From contig NW_019091428.1 in assembly GCF_001949145.1 (NCBI RefSeq), positions 658,622 to 722,621 on the forward strand: a DNA stretch of 64,000 nt, given 5' to 3'. Below, one piece after another: positions 36,801 to 44,737 of this stretch. The position numbers and the translations under genes were made by a program. Source of the stretch: Acanthaster planci. Taxonomy: Eukaryota; Echinodermata; Asteroidea; Valvatida; Acanthasteridae. The notes beneath the pieces are model-generated. The model searched no databases. It saw only the letters and a program-made list of their open reading frames with translations, and was not told the origin of the DNA. The number at the start of each line of letters is the position of its first letter. Positions within the stretch are counted from its first letter, which is position 1.

Positions 36801-39800
36801 TTTCCCCTTCATTTCACTTGTTTTTGCAAAGCAGCTTTCCTTAAAATAATATTAGCCATAGTGATAAAGCATTTATGAGAATATCTGTCATTCCAGGCTG
36901 CCAATACCTTACAATTATCCCTGCTCATTGAGCTCACAAGTCTGGATATTTCTCCCGTTGGGAGCTACATATCAGTTGTTTCAGTTGTCTGTTGGGGTAC
37001 GGTTTGCCAACCTAACCAGACAAATTTGTGGTGAAGCACTGCTCCAAAGTCAGCAGGCAGTCATGCCGCAGGTCCAATTATAAGCAAGCTACCAGAAGGG
37101 AGGATTTTCTCTTGAGCATCTCAGAATGTACAGTGCACAGAGTTAGCAGGAATTCCCACTTGAAAGTGGATTGGCCCATGTTTCCCCCCACCCGTCCACC
37201 CACCCTTCAAAGAAAGGAAAAAGCAAACATGCTTAATGCCAGCTGTCACTTCCATTTCTATTTCCTGATTCGTCAGATCTCGAGGTAAAAAAAAAAACCT
37301 CCCCCCCTGTGCACAATGTAACTACGTGATTACATTGACAGGAAAAACCAGAAAAAAAGTGTCTTCCTCTCCGGTGCCCAAAACACAGAAATGTAACGAA
37401 TGGCAGACCTCATTTCTCTATCAGTTTTCTCAATCAAAATAAATAAAAATAGATGCCGGCTGCATGTACCGTAGCTGCCTTCAGCACCTACCATTCGACC
37501 ATTGCATGGATGTCATGGCACCGGATTTAGACTTTTCCTCTCTTATCTACATGTGCAGCAATGCATGTACCCCTCCACTGGCACGCAATTCGAAAGAAAC
37601 GGTGCCAGTTATTTACTCTTAAATCGTTTCCTGCTGTGATTTGCTCGCTCTAATTGACGCCTCCTAAATGGATTACACTGATGATTGTTTGGGGAAGAAA
37701 AACATTAGCGCTTGTGTTTTTCTTTTCAATTTTTAAGCTCAAAGCAAAAAAGAAAGAAAACAGACAAAATAATTACACAAATATTGCCTTGTCTGCCTTA
37801 AGTTCAAGTGTATCCTTATCAGCAAAGAAGAGATGCAAGTTTTTCAAGAAGGCTTGTGCATGCGCCCCACTCACATCCAGAGACCCAACTTTCAAACAGA
37901 AAATGGTTGCATGTGCTCATTGCGTTCGATGCCAAACGTGCATGAACCTATGTGGGCACACGATGTGCTCCCACCAAACGACTGTCTCTGTTGTGTAAAA
38001 ACATGCCCTCTATTGTTCGGGAAGACAGAGACTCAAATGGTCACGTTGATTCCAACAGATCGTGGTGTGAGCACTCACAAGCAATGCTCCAAAAGCACGC
38101 CCTGGGATCAGGTGTCTTAGCACTCTCAAGCAGTGCTCGAAGAGCATGTCCTCATAGTGCATGTTTCCGGTCTAACCATTCCACTCCTCATTGGTTTCAA
38201 CAGATTGTGGTCTGTGCATTCACAGGCACTGCTCCAAAAGTGTGTCCTTGGAGTCGGACTGCATGTCCTCTTATCTAACAGTTCCTCTCCCCCTCGGCTT
38301 TTACAGACTGTGGTCTGAGCACTCACAGGCACTGCTCCAAAAGTATGTCCTTGGACTGCATGTCCTCTTATCTAACAGTTCCTCTCCCCCTCGGCTTTTA
38401 CAGACTGTGGTCTGAGCACTCACAAGCAGTGCTCCAAGAGAGTGCCCTCGGACTGCATGCCGGACCGCCGCCTCATCAAGCGGGTCTATGGTGTCGACCT
38501 GACCACCCTGGCCAAAGCCCACGGCACGATGCGGTCCGTGGTAGTGGACAGATGCATAGAGGAGCTGGAATCCAGAGGTCAGAATCAAAGAGCTGGCCCG
38601 ATCTCATTTGCATCCACATCCATGACACTTTGGAAACGGCTTCCAAAAGAGCGGCATTAACTCTTATCAGAAAGATTCTGTGAACATGTGGCATGGCCAA
38701 GACTTGATAAGAATTGTAACATTTGTATTGTCAGATTACGTTTCAAGCCAATTTTGCCCCTAAGGTTAACACGTGCTTTCCCCCGCTCTGCTTTTGACAG
38801 TCTTCGTATTTATAAAGTATTTATTTGCTGTGAACTGTGAGAAGAGGAGCCACGTGAAATTGGGATTCATTGTGCCCTCTGAAATAAATGAGAGTCCAGA
38901 AGACAGTCTTGTTTTGAGTCCAGCATTTCTCTTGTAGAAAAGAAAAGGCAAGATACACCACCCAAAATGAAACACAGTGGCGCATGCATTCTTGTGAAAA
39001 CTAAATTTTCTTGTGTCACGTTAAAGAGTTTGGGATTAATCCATCTGCTTTGCAAGTAATGGAATGGTTCCCTTTGATTCCAGGTTTGGGCATTGAGGGT
39101 TTGTACAGGATACCAGGCATGCAGGATGACATGGATCTCTGTAGGCAGCGGTTTGACAAAGGTGAGATCAATGTTGTATGGTGGAAACACTTGAAATAGT
39201 ATCATGAAAGAACAGTGTGCTAACTTGTCCTTGTTAGTCTAATTTCCAGCTTTGTTGTTGAAAGCGGTCAGTCCAGGTTCGATTCTCACCAAAGACACTC
39301 AAACACTGGTAGGTCAAATATAGATTGGTTAAACATAGGTTGGTTTGAATTCTAGCACAAGCCCTCTTCAATCAGGTTTTGCTTCTTTGACCTTTTATTC
39401 AGTTTGTCCTAAAGTGTCTTTTTTTTCCTGCGTGCGCAGGGTAAAGTTAATTTTGAAGATGATGAAAGACAAATGTTCATGAATGCGAAACAAGTTGCTA
39501 CATTCCCACACTCCTTACAAGTCCCTCCATGAGCGATAAGGACGTATTTTCAGACAGCAATGAAAATTGTTTTGTCGTTCCAAATATCAGAAAGAATGAG
39601 CGCCCAACTTTGAATGCAAGTGTGTTGCATGGAAAAACACGAGGTGAGGTCAGACAAACTACAAAGCCAAATTATAGTTAACAAGACCCTGAAAATAATG
39701 TACATGTACGTATCTGCTACTCACTTATACAAAGATGGGAAAAAATAAGCAACGTGAACCTAGACCTGAATCAGTTTTGCGAGATTGACTGGGGCACTGT

Positions 39801-42800
39801 GTGAAGGAGAATAGATAATCACTGAGTTTTTCCTCAGTTCTCTGGGGACCTGGACTGTCTTCCCATCAGGAAGGAAAAATATGTAACCCAAGTGCCAGGT
39901 TGTCATATTTCTTATGCAACGGAGACCCCCACTAGCGGAACAGGAGGGGCCATATCGTCATTATTTCTGGCCCCAGCCTAATTGGACCCAGATAAACGAA
40001 ACAGGCCACCGATAATTTCTCCTCCCTCTTCGAAAAACCTAAACCAGACGGGATGGAGCAAGGTGGACAATGTCTTCTTTGATAGGTTACAGCTGGGGGG
40101 GTGTCCAAATTCCGCACCTGTTGCTGGTTTGCAGGTATCCAGCATGTCTGGTCGACGGTTGTCACGGACAGAAAAACTAAACCCTGCTGGCCCAAAAACA
40201 TCCTTCATTTTGCACGTGTGGAGTTACCCATTTGACATGTGTCCATCTGTGTCTTTTTTTCCCCTTGCCTATTTTGTCCAGGTTGCATCACTGCGTGTGT
40301 ATTAGTCATTCTTTCATCTGCTTTGTGTTAAATTCCTGCATTCCCTTTCCAACAAGTTTTATCTTTGCAAGAAGACTTCTATTATTCTTCAGGCCCGACA
40401 ATGGCCGGGAGCGAATAAGGTCTTTCAGTAGAGAAACAGAGCAATTCTGTTTGTCACAAAGATATCTGTTCATTGTCAGTGTCACTTTGTGTCCTTCATC
40501 TGACGAACAAAAGAAATCCACAAAAGTGAGAAAGCGACCAAGCGTATGTCTCATGGGAGGTGATGTTTCATTGTCACACTTACATTCCAAGTCCATTGTA
40601 CTGAAGTTCACTGTCCTTCGCTGCTCACGTACAGTACCAGGGACACATTCAGAAGCCTCACCAACAAAAAACATCATCGTTTACAGAACAGATTCCAATT
40701 TCAATTGTGTGCATCCGAAAGAATGTGAAACTGCCAAGGCCATGGACAGTATTTTCACTCCTTGTATTTTTGCGTTCGGGACATACTTTTTGTTGTTTTT
40801 TGGGGGTGGAATGGGGAAGCAGATTCAATAAAAGAAGATTTGTGTTGCTTGCAGGAGATCCCCTCATAAGCTGAACCCTCGGTTCAAAAGAAAGACTACT
40901 TTTCCAATTTTGTTCCCGGCGAAAACAGATTGTGTTCATTTTCCTGTCTCACATCAAATATTACATTTGTTTGACTCCGTTGTTTCAAAAACAGACTGTC
41001 AGCAACTTGTGTTAAGATCAAGATCAAAACAAGAGTAGCAAGTGTTATTTGTGAAACTCATATAGGAAATCTTTGTCATTCGTTGACAAAAGCACGCATT
41101 TCTGGGAAGGAATTAAGCGGGCCATTTTAACAGTACGTTTCACCCGATCTTGCGGATTATCTTGTCGAAACCTTGTTTAAGTAGGTAATCCATCAAGTCA
41201 GTGGGGAGTTTAGATTTAAGACTCCATGTCGTGCAAAACGGAGAAACTCAGCAGGTGAAACCCTGTGGTCTCGTGACCCACACTCCTCCCCTCCCCTGGG
41301 GCTTCCCCTCCCCTCTTTTCATGAGGAAGGGTCTCATTAACCGCCCGGACTCTCTCTTGAGGAAATCGTCCTTCAGCGGGATTAAGACGACTGGGGGCTA
41401 GGTTGACTCTGGGAAGAAAGTGCACAAGGAGGAAATAAGCATCAGGAGGGGGGGTTAGCCTGATGATGTCAAAGCCACACCCTTGCCTAACTTCCCTCCC
41501 CCCCACCCCTTACCTACCCAGTGTTATGTAATTGTTGCAGGACTCACAGGCAATTACATTTGCTCAATCTATTTGGCTTTTAATTGATTGTTTTCCGGGC
41601 GGTTTGTCATCGGAAATGAAAATCGGACATGATGCATCTCAATCGGGGATAAGAATCCAGATTGATGTGGAACTTGTTGAAACAATGACTGGCCAGCTGT
41701 CTAGCATGAAAAACGACCTCACCACCAAATTTGTGAGAAAGTGGTATGTCAGTGTTTCCAAGGGGGGGGGAAAGTTATCAGTGATCAAGATTTTTGAGAC
41801 CCCGTGCCTTGTTAAAAAAAAAATAGCTTGTTTACAGTATAGACGTTTTCACCCTTTGAATAAAAAAACCATGGTATTCCCCTGTGATTCATATTACGGA
41901 ATGCCTGTTCCCCTTTCTCTTTCATACGTGGGGACAGATACTCTAATCTCCTGAACCAGTCCACAGCTTCGGTTTCATTTCACTAAAATCGTTTCATCTT
42001 TGCTCGTCTTTTCTGAAACCCATCGAGTACATGTAGGTTGTGAATTTCAGCTTTGCCCTTGCAAGCCTGTCATTTTGTCTTCCTCCACAAGCTGTCTAAA
42101 ACTCTCAAGGCAGAATTTAGAGTAGCCATTTCCTTATCCCTCAAATTCCCCCCAAAAAACTTTGCCCTGCCACCCCATTTTTAATTCCTTGTTACCCGAT
42201 GGAAACAATTTCAAGTTTCCAGTGGTGCCCAGATAAGTTTTTTTGTGCCTTCACATCTGAAACTGCTGCAGTGAAGAAAGCATTGAGCACTCTAGCTCTG
42301 ATGGTATGGTACTTAAGCACGTGTGCCTCGTTGGTAATGGTTCGGTTGATTTTTTCCCACGTTCTGTCCAGATGGGGCCAGTGCCAAGATCAGCGTCAAG
42401 GACTTCCCCGACATCAACGTGATCTCCGGAGCGCTCAAGATGTACTTGAGGCAGTTACCCATCCCCCTTGTCCCATTTGAGATGTACGACCGCTTCATGA
42501 TGGCAGCCAGTGAGTACCGACTCGGCCTGTCTTGTACTTGTAGTTAAACCTCATACAAGTCAGTGACTGAGCCGCCGGCAACGGAGCCAGTCACCAGTTG
42601 AGACACATGCTGTTCAAACGGGCTGTGATAAAGGGGATTCTTGGTTGTCGTTCATCCGGTGTTGTGTGTGACCATACGGGGAATTGGAATAGTGGTTAGC
42701 CCGTGACGGATTTGTTTTTGACCTTGTAATCTAAAGCTTTGTCAGTGTCGGTATTTGGTCCCAAAGGCCAGAATCAAGTCCTGTAGCAATATTTTCCAGT

Positions 42801-44737
42801 ATCCTTGTTCACAGTTCCTGAAGAGTGTTGCAGCTTAAGGCATAGAACTCCAAATCCTACGGGTATTCTGCAGGTTCTTGGTTTCAAACCCAGCCCATGC
42901 CGTTGGCTGTATTTGTGTCCTTGGGCAGGACATTTTGTCACAATAACCCCCCTTCCCCAGGAGTACATGTAATAGATACCTGTGAGAGCAGGGATACCCA
43001 TTGTGTTTGGATCAACCAAACAACATCAGTCAAACAACATTGAGCTGTTCACTCAAGATAGCCGTTGAAATATTTTGAAGGCACGATGAGCAGGGGTAAT
43101 GATGATTTATCACCTTGAGCACCAAGACTGGTAGATATGTGTACTTTATAAATAAAAATTCCAAGATGTGGGATCTCTGAAAGAGCTGAAAGAGCTGAGG
43201 GCCGATTCTGCCCCCCCGATACTTTTGCCCAGTATCATGGCAGTGCTTTTTTTTAGGAGCTGAGCCTCTATGTATTCTAGAGTAACTCTTTGCAGTCAGT
43301 TTGACATCAATTGTGTGAAACTCAAACATACCGTGGTTGCTCAGCTCCCAATTTTTCTGAGACAGGTCAGCCAAAAATTTATACTTTTCCACTGTGGTGC
43401 TCATCGTATGTGGACTGGTTGTCATGTAACCTTGAACTTTAAGTGGCTGTAACAGCAAAACTGTATGTCGGATTGCATTCAAACTTCAATCGTTTGCTGT
43501 GATAAAGAGTGTCTTTACTTGCATCTGAAGTTTCAAAAGAATTGAGTTTGCCAAAGCCAAATTCGGGGGGGGGGGGCAGAATCACCCTGCCCCACCCCTT
43601 CTGTGACACGGGCCAAAGTAATCCAATTCTTTGAAGGTTAAGGGGCTTATGAATTACGAGTTGCTGTTTTAGTGTAATTAACCACTCATATTTTTTCCCA
43701 CTTTTTCAAAAATGAATTCCTGTTTTTCTTTGGTTGTGTGCAGAAATCGTCAACGCCACAGAGAGGTTAGAGGCCTTGCACGACGCAATGAGTGAGTTGT
43801 ACAACATCAAGCCAGCCCACTACCACACACTGAAACATCTCATCAACCACCTCAATAGGTAAGGGCGTCCTCTGTTGGTCTCAAACAGAAAGAAGCATGA
43901 GCACTGAGATCAGGGGTCATGCAGTGACTGCTGCCCTCGTCCATGCTTCGCAAACTTTTGAGTGTCGTCACCGTCAGTAGGACATGTTCGAGTGTATTTG
44001 GTTTTGTGCTTGTCAGGATAAAAGAATTGGTTATGCATTACTTGGTGCGGCATTCTGCTGCTGGGTCATTACATCAGGTTGGGCACAATTTGTGATGGTG
44101 TCCTTGTTACATGGGTAACTTTTACCACCTGTGACGCAGTTTGTGCCGCACAGGACCATTTGAAGTTTATGCATTCAGAGAGTGTTTAATGTGTCTCTCC
44201 CTTGTGTTGTATAATCATTGTTGTGTGGATGGTACACTGTAGCACAGTATATAGGGAGGCGACCATCAACTTGGCAGATGGCCTCTTGGGCGCGAATGAT
44301 CGATGACTATTCAGAAGGGCAGTGGTGTAGTGAAGTCCACACAAGTCATTCAGTCTTTACTCACGTCACAAGCTATTCAAACAAACGGTGGCAAAAGCAT
44401 TCCTTTATCCTTGTTCAAACTGTTACTCACGACTAGTCTCATGAAGGGACTTGTGAGGGATTCAACTCCAACTCTGCTAAAGAACCCCCCGTGTTAGTTA
44501 TGCCACTGTGGAGCACTGTACCGTAAAGTCTCCCCTTTTTTTATTTCTCCCTCAAGAGTGGTTCAGCACAAGGAGCAGAACAAGATGAGCGCGGAGAATG
44601 TGGGCATCGTCTTTGGCCCGACGCTGTTGAGAGAGGCCAACGACCAGACCATCATGGACAACCTCTACCTGCTGACATACCAGAAAAAAGTGGTGGAGAT
44701 CCTGGTGGAAAACCCTGACATCATGTTTGACAAGTGA
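15249..44737 (+). CDS. CHN1/CHN2: Chimaerin (Rac GTPase-activating protein), 11 coding exons
   Basis: Joined exons: 15249-15825, 22173-22260, 28685-28801, 32032-32302, 34652-34732, 35705-35789, 38404-38577, 39084-39161, 42372-42509, 43744-43858, 44557-44737. They total 1905 nt, giving 634 residues plus stop, with every phase consistent. Domains: an N-terminal extension (1-192, rich in His, Pro and Asn); SH2 (about 223-310) with the phosphotyrosine arginine R247 in SYLVRES; C1 (375-424) with the complete zinc ligand set H375, C388, C391, C405, C408, H413, C416, C424; and RhoGAP (about 438-634) with arginine finger R473 in GLYR, K513 and N589. In known chimaerins, C1 binds diacylglycerol or phorbol ester and recruits the protein to membranes, where it turns off Rac. 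Vertebrate alpha2-chimaerin is about 459 residues; the extra length here is all N-terminal. Expected to be cytosolic, moving to membrane. Identification is by my recall of the family, not by a search. Confidence 0.97.
15826..22172 (+). other. Chimaerin intron 1
   Basis: A 6.3-kb intron with GTAAGAA donor and TTTGTTTGCAG acceptor. The interior has unrecognised short open frames (the longest, about 161 codons at 16726-17211, has no codon bias or known motif) and scattered TACATGTA words. The last 200 bases form an in-frame, GC3-rich extension of exon 2, listed separately. No further gene was seen. Confidence 0.7.
21965..22172 (+). CDS. CHN1/CHN2: Possible alternative first exon / 5' extension of exon 2
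   Basis: The 207 bases before the exon 2 acceptor are open and in frame with exon 2, starting from an ATG at 21965. They would encode 69 residues before joining YNLQQEAP. Third positions are mostly G or C (for example the [18 protein letters not shown] stretch), unlike the surrounding intron. Initiating here would give a second SH2-containing form with a different N-terminus. Chimaerin genes are known to use alternative promoters for their N-termini. I see no clear TATA box. The alternative explanation is chance or an unannotated regulatory block. Confidence 0.35.
22173..22260 (+). CDS. CHN1/CHN2: Chimaerin exon 2: pre-SH2 linker
   Basis: Encodes residues 193-222 (split codons at both ends; phase 1 in, phase 2 out). 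[12 protein letters not shown] followed by PPHYGRE aligns with vertebrate YQLQQEAPHPRR and YYGRE, just ahead of the SH2 domain. Acceptor TTCTTTGTTTGCAG and donor GA|GTAAGT are both strong. Confidence 0.95.
25891..26055. mobile_element. Palindromic MITE family M2, copy 2
   Basis: A full-length relative of the 8679-8843 element. It starts GGCGTTTCACAGTAGTGTGC and ends GTGCGCTACTGTGAATCGCC. The arms pair with each other and share the TTGGCCAATCACAA / TATGATTGGCCAAC blocks. The element is non-coding. Confidence 0.85.
26236..26268. repeat. Perfect 33-nt palindrome
   Basis: Two 16-base arms (CGCCATAACTGCAGTG and its complement) are separated by a single G. The arms would form a hairpin only as an extruded cruciform or as RNA with an unrealistically small loop. 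The flanks do not extend the symmetry. Confidence 0.85.
26966..27328 (-). mobile_element. tRNA-derived SINE (minus strand)
   Basis: Read on the minus strand, this has a tRNA-like head with box A TGGCCATGTGG (27309-27319) and box B GGTTCAAATCC (27251-27261). A body follows with CCTTGGGCAAGGCACTTTG, then AGCACTATATAAGAACCTG and a (TTA/ATT)n tail at 26966-26982. This architecture is typical of metazoan tRNA SINEs. A fragment of the body recurs near 36890-36975. Confidence 0.85.
28685..28801 (+). CDS. CHN1/CHN2: Chimaerin exon 3: SH2 first half
   Basis: Encodes residues 222-261 (split codons at both ends). [11 protein letters not shown] begins the SH2 fold, and GSYLVRES carries the phosphotyrosine-contacting arginine R247. 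The sequence continues to FTLGIR. Donor AAG|GTGACC is weaker than most in this gene. Confidence 0.97.
30039..30412. mobile_element. Long-armed MITE family M3, copy 1
   Basis: The left arm, starting AAGCCTTTTGCGAGTTAAAT and running through GAATAAAATCTG and ACTAAAGACGCC, is mirrored at the right end (CAGATTTTATTC, then TTAACTCGCAAAAGGCTT). Arms exceed 100 bp around a short unique centre. A 240-bp relative lies in intron 5 at 35355-35592. The element is non-coding. Confidence 0.85.
31199..31294. repeat. 12-bp degenerate tandem array, 8 units
   Basis: Units of the form ACTGGTCTTGTG, with variants such as ACTGGTCTTATG, AGTGGTCTTATG and TCTGATCTTGTG, run head to tail without a phase break. A small minisatellite inside intron 3. 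Confidence 0.85.
32032..32302 (+). CDS. CHN1/CHN2: Chimaerin exon 4: SH2 second half and linker
   Basis: Encodes residues 261-351. [28 protein letters not shown] and EAKAADYI closely match the vertebrate SH2 C-terminal half. [12 protein letters not shown] follows, then a polar linker ending SISDQ. Third positions are almost all G or C. Phase 2 in (split Arg), phase 0 out at CAG|GTGAGA. Confidence 0.97.
32303..34651 (+). other. Chimaerin intron 4
   Basis: A 2.3-kb intron. It holds a GC-rich stretch at about 33050-33200 and a run of G at 33965-33980. No exon for a short (C1-GAP only) isoform could be supported, although vertebrate chimaerins use promoters in this position. Confidence 0.7.
34652..34732 (+). 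CDS. CHN1/CHN2: Chimaerin exon 5: start of C1 domain
   Basis: Encodes residues 352-378 in phase 0 at both ends. The variable part ([13 protein letters not shown]) is followed by YEKAHNFK, corresponding to vertebrate YEKIHNFK. H375 is the first zinc ligand of C1. Acceptor TCTGCTTTCAG, donor AAG|GTATGA. Confidence 0.95.
34760..35230. mobile_element. hAT-like non-autonomous element with 8-bp target duplication
   Basis: The ends TAGGGCTGTG (left) and CTCAGCCCAA (right) are imperfect inverted repeats. The element is flanked by exact direct repeats ATGTAGAA at 34752-34759 and 35231-35238. Both subterminal regions contain AATATTC/GAATATT-rich inverted segments. An 8-bp duplication is the hallmark of hAT transposition. 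No transposase frame is present. It begins 28 bases after the exon 5 donor. Confidence 0.85.
35355..35592. mobile_element. Long-armed MITE family M3, copy 2
   Basis: A smaller relative of the 30039-30412 element: TAAGCCTTTTGTAAGTTGAA at the left, then AAAGACACTGTTGCTAAACC, with complementary blocks (AGCAACAGTGTCTTTAGT and TTAACTCACATAAGACTTA) on the right. The unique centre of copy 1 is almost absent, so the arms nearly touch. Confidence 0.85.
35705..35789 (+). CDS. CHN1/CHN2: Chimaerin exon 6: C1 core
   Basis: Encodes residues 379-406 plus one base of D407. [20 protein letters not shown] followed by IAQGVRCT carries zinc ligands C388, C391 and C405 and the conserved membrane-inserting loop region (MWGLIAQG). 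Donor ACAG|GTAAGA, phase 1. Confidence 0.97.
36890..36975 (-). mobile_element. Degraded SINE-body fragment
   Basis: The sequence ATTATCCCTGCTCATTGAGC, followed by CACAAGTCTGGAT and GGGAGCTACAT, resembles the SINE body near 27028-27105 (TATCCCTGCTTACTGAGCCC ... GGGGAGTATAC). The tRNA head and tail are missing. Confidence 0.55.
38051..38389 (+). pseudogene. Partial duplicate copies of chimaerin exon 7
   Basis: Four partial copies of the acceptor plus first part of exon 7 lie in front of the real exon. Copy A from 38059 ([13 protein letters not shown]; first Cys lost to Arg). Copy B about 38118-38152 (no acceptor or first codons). Copy C from 38204 ([13 protein letters not shown], with a 2-residue insertion before the last Cys). 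Copy D from 38307 ([18 protein letters not shown], all C1 ligands and spacings kept). C to D is 103 bp. D to the real exon is 97 bp, including the same intronic lead-in CTCCCCCTCGGCTTTTACAG. None carries the exon's RhoGAP part. Splicing to copy D would shift the frame downstream. Confidence 0.85.
38404..38577 (+). CDS. CHN1/CHN2: Chimaerin exon 7: C1 end and RhoGAP start
   Basis: Encodes residues 407-465 (split at both ends). [18 protein letters not shown] completes the C1 domain (C408, H413, C416, C424). [20 protein letters not shown] followed by CIEELESRG begins RhoGAP and parallels vertebrate YSCDLTTLVKAH. This is the last and only full-length member of the local exon 7 array. Donor AGAG|GTCAGA. 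Confidence 0.97.
38578..39083 (+). other. Chimaerin intron 7
   Basis: The shortest intron, 506 bp, GTCAGA donor, TTTGATTCCAG acceptor. No repeat or other feature was noticed in it. Confidence 0.8.
39084..39161 (+). CDS. CHN1/CHN2: Chimaerin exon 8: RhoGAP arginine finger
   Basis: Encodes residues 465-490 plus one base of D491. [13 protein letters not shown] carries the catalytic arginine finger R473, which in RhoGAPs reaches into the GTPase active site. QRFDK follows. Codon usage is less GC-biased than in the neighbouring exons. Donor AAAG|GTGAGA. Confidence 0.96.
39162..42371 (+). other. Chimaerin intron 8
   Basis: A 3.2-kb intron. It contains overlapping open frames on opposite strands (plus 40232-40831, about 199 codons from a TTG; minus 40306-40677, about 123 codons) and plus 41532-41954. 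None matches a family I know or has codon bias. T-arm-like GGTTCGATTCTCACC is at about 39274. A GC- and C-rich tract is at 41280-41510. Confidence 0.65.
42372..42509 (+). CDS. CHN1/CHN2: Chimaerin exon 9: RhoGAP core
   Basis: Encodes residues 491-536 plus one base of K537. [20 protein letters not shown], then [16 protein letters not shown], matches vertebrate DINIITGALKLYF...DLPIPL. K513 and the LRxLPxPL motif are RhoGAP hallmarks. Acceptor GTTCTGTCCAG, donor GCCA|GTGAGT. Confidence 0.97.
42510..43743 (+). other. Chimaerin intron 9
   Basis: A 1.2-kb intron with a tRNA-like SINE (about 42826-43010) and G/C homopolymer runs (43213-43219, 43566-43577). Acceptor TTGGTTGTGTGCAG. Confidence 0.8.
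42826..43010 (+). mobile_element. Degenerate tRNA-derived SINE (plus strand)
   Basis: A tRNA-like head (TTAAGGCATAGAACTCCAAA, box B-like GGTTTCAAACCC at 42880-42891) is followed by the common SINE body words TGTGTCCTTGGGCAGGACA, CCCAGGAGT and GATACCTGTGAG. No clear tail was seen, so the 3' end is approximate. Confidence 0.65.
43744..43858 (+). CDS. CHN1/CHN2: Chimaerin exon 10: RhoGAP helices
   Basis: Encodes residues 537-575 (split codons). [20 protein letters not shown], then [11 protein letters not shown], parallels vertebrate LETLHEALKLLPPAH...LRYLMAHLKR. Donor AATAG|GTAAGG, phase 2. Confidence 0.96.
43859..44556 (+). other. Chimaerin intron 10
   Basis: A 698-bp intron. A half copy of the 2046-2283 MITE family (ATCAGGTTGGGCACAATTTG ... 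TTACATGGGTAACTTTTACC) occupies about 44072-44150. Acceptor TTTATTTCTCCCTCAAG. Confidence 0.75.
44557..44737 (+). CDS. CHN1/CHN2: Chimaerin exon 11: RhoGAP end and stop
   Basis: Encodes residues 575-634 and the TGA stop at 44735-44737. [18 protein letters not shown] includes N589, the conserved asparagine that contacts the arginine finger and nucleotide site in RhoGAP domains. [19 protein letters not shown] ends the protein, like vertebrate ...LVVELLIKNEDILF. Confidence 0.97.

Larger units (their letters stand above)
35790..38403 (+). other. Chimaerin intron 6
   Basis: A 2.6-kb intron. It includes a SINE-body fragment (about 36890-36975) and, at its 3' end, four partial copies of exon 7 (38051-38389), listed separately. 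The minus-strand frame at 36027-36506 (about 159 codons) has no recognised motif and no codon bias. Confidence 0.8.

Noticed and set aside
39266-39290. tRNA T-arm-like GGTTCGATTCTCACC
   Set aside because: No box A, acceptor stem or anticodon arm around it. At most a SINE relic.
40232-40939. Long overlapping frames on both strands in intron 8 (199 codons plus, 123 and 93 codons minus)
   Set aside because: They start from non-ATG codons or lack codon bias, and I recognise no motif. The length is only slightly above chance for a 64-kb window.
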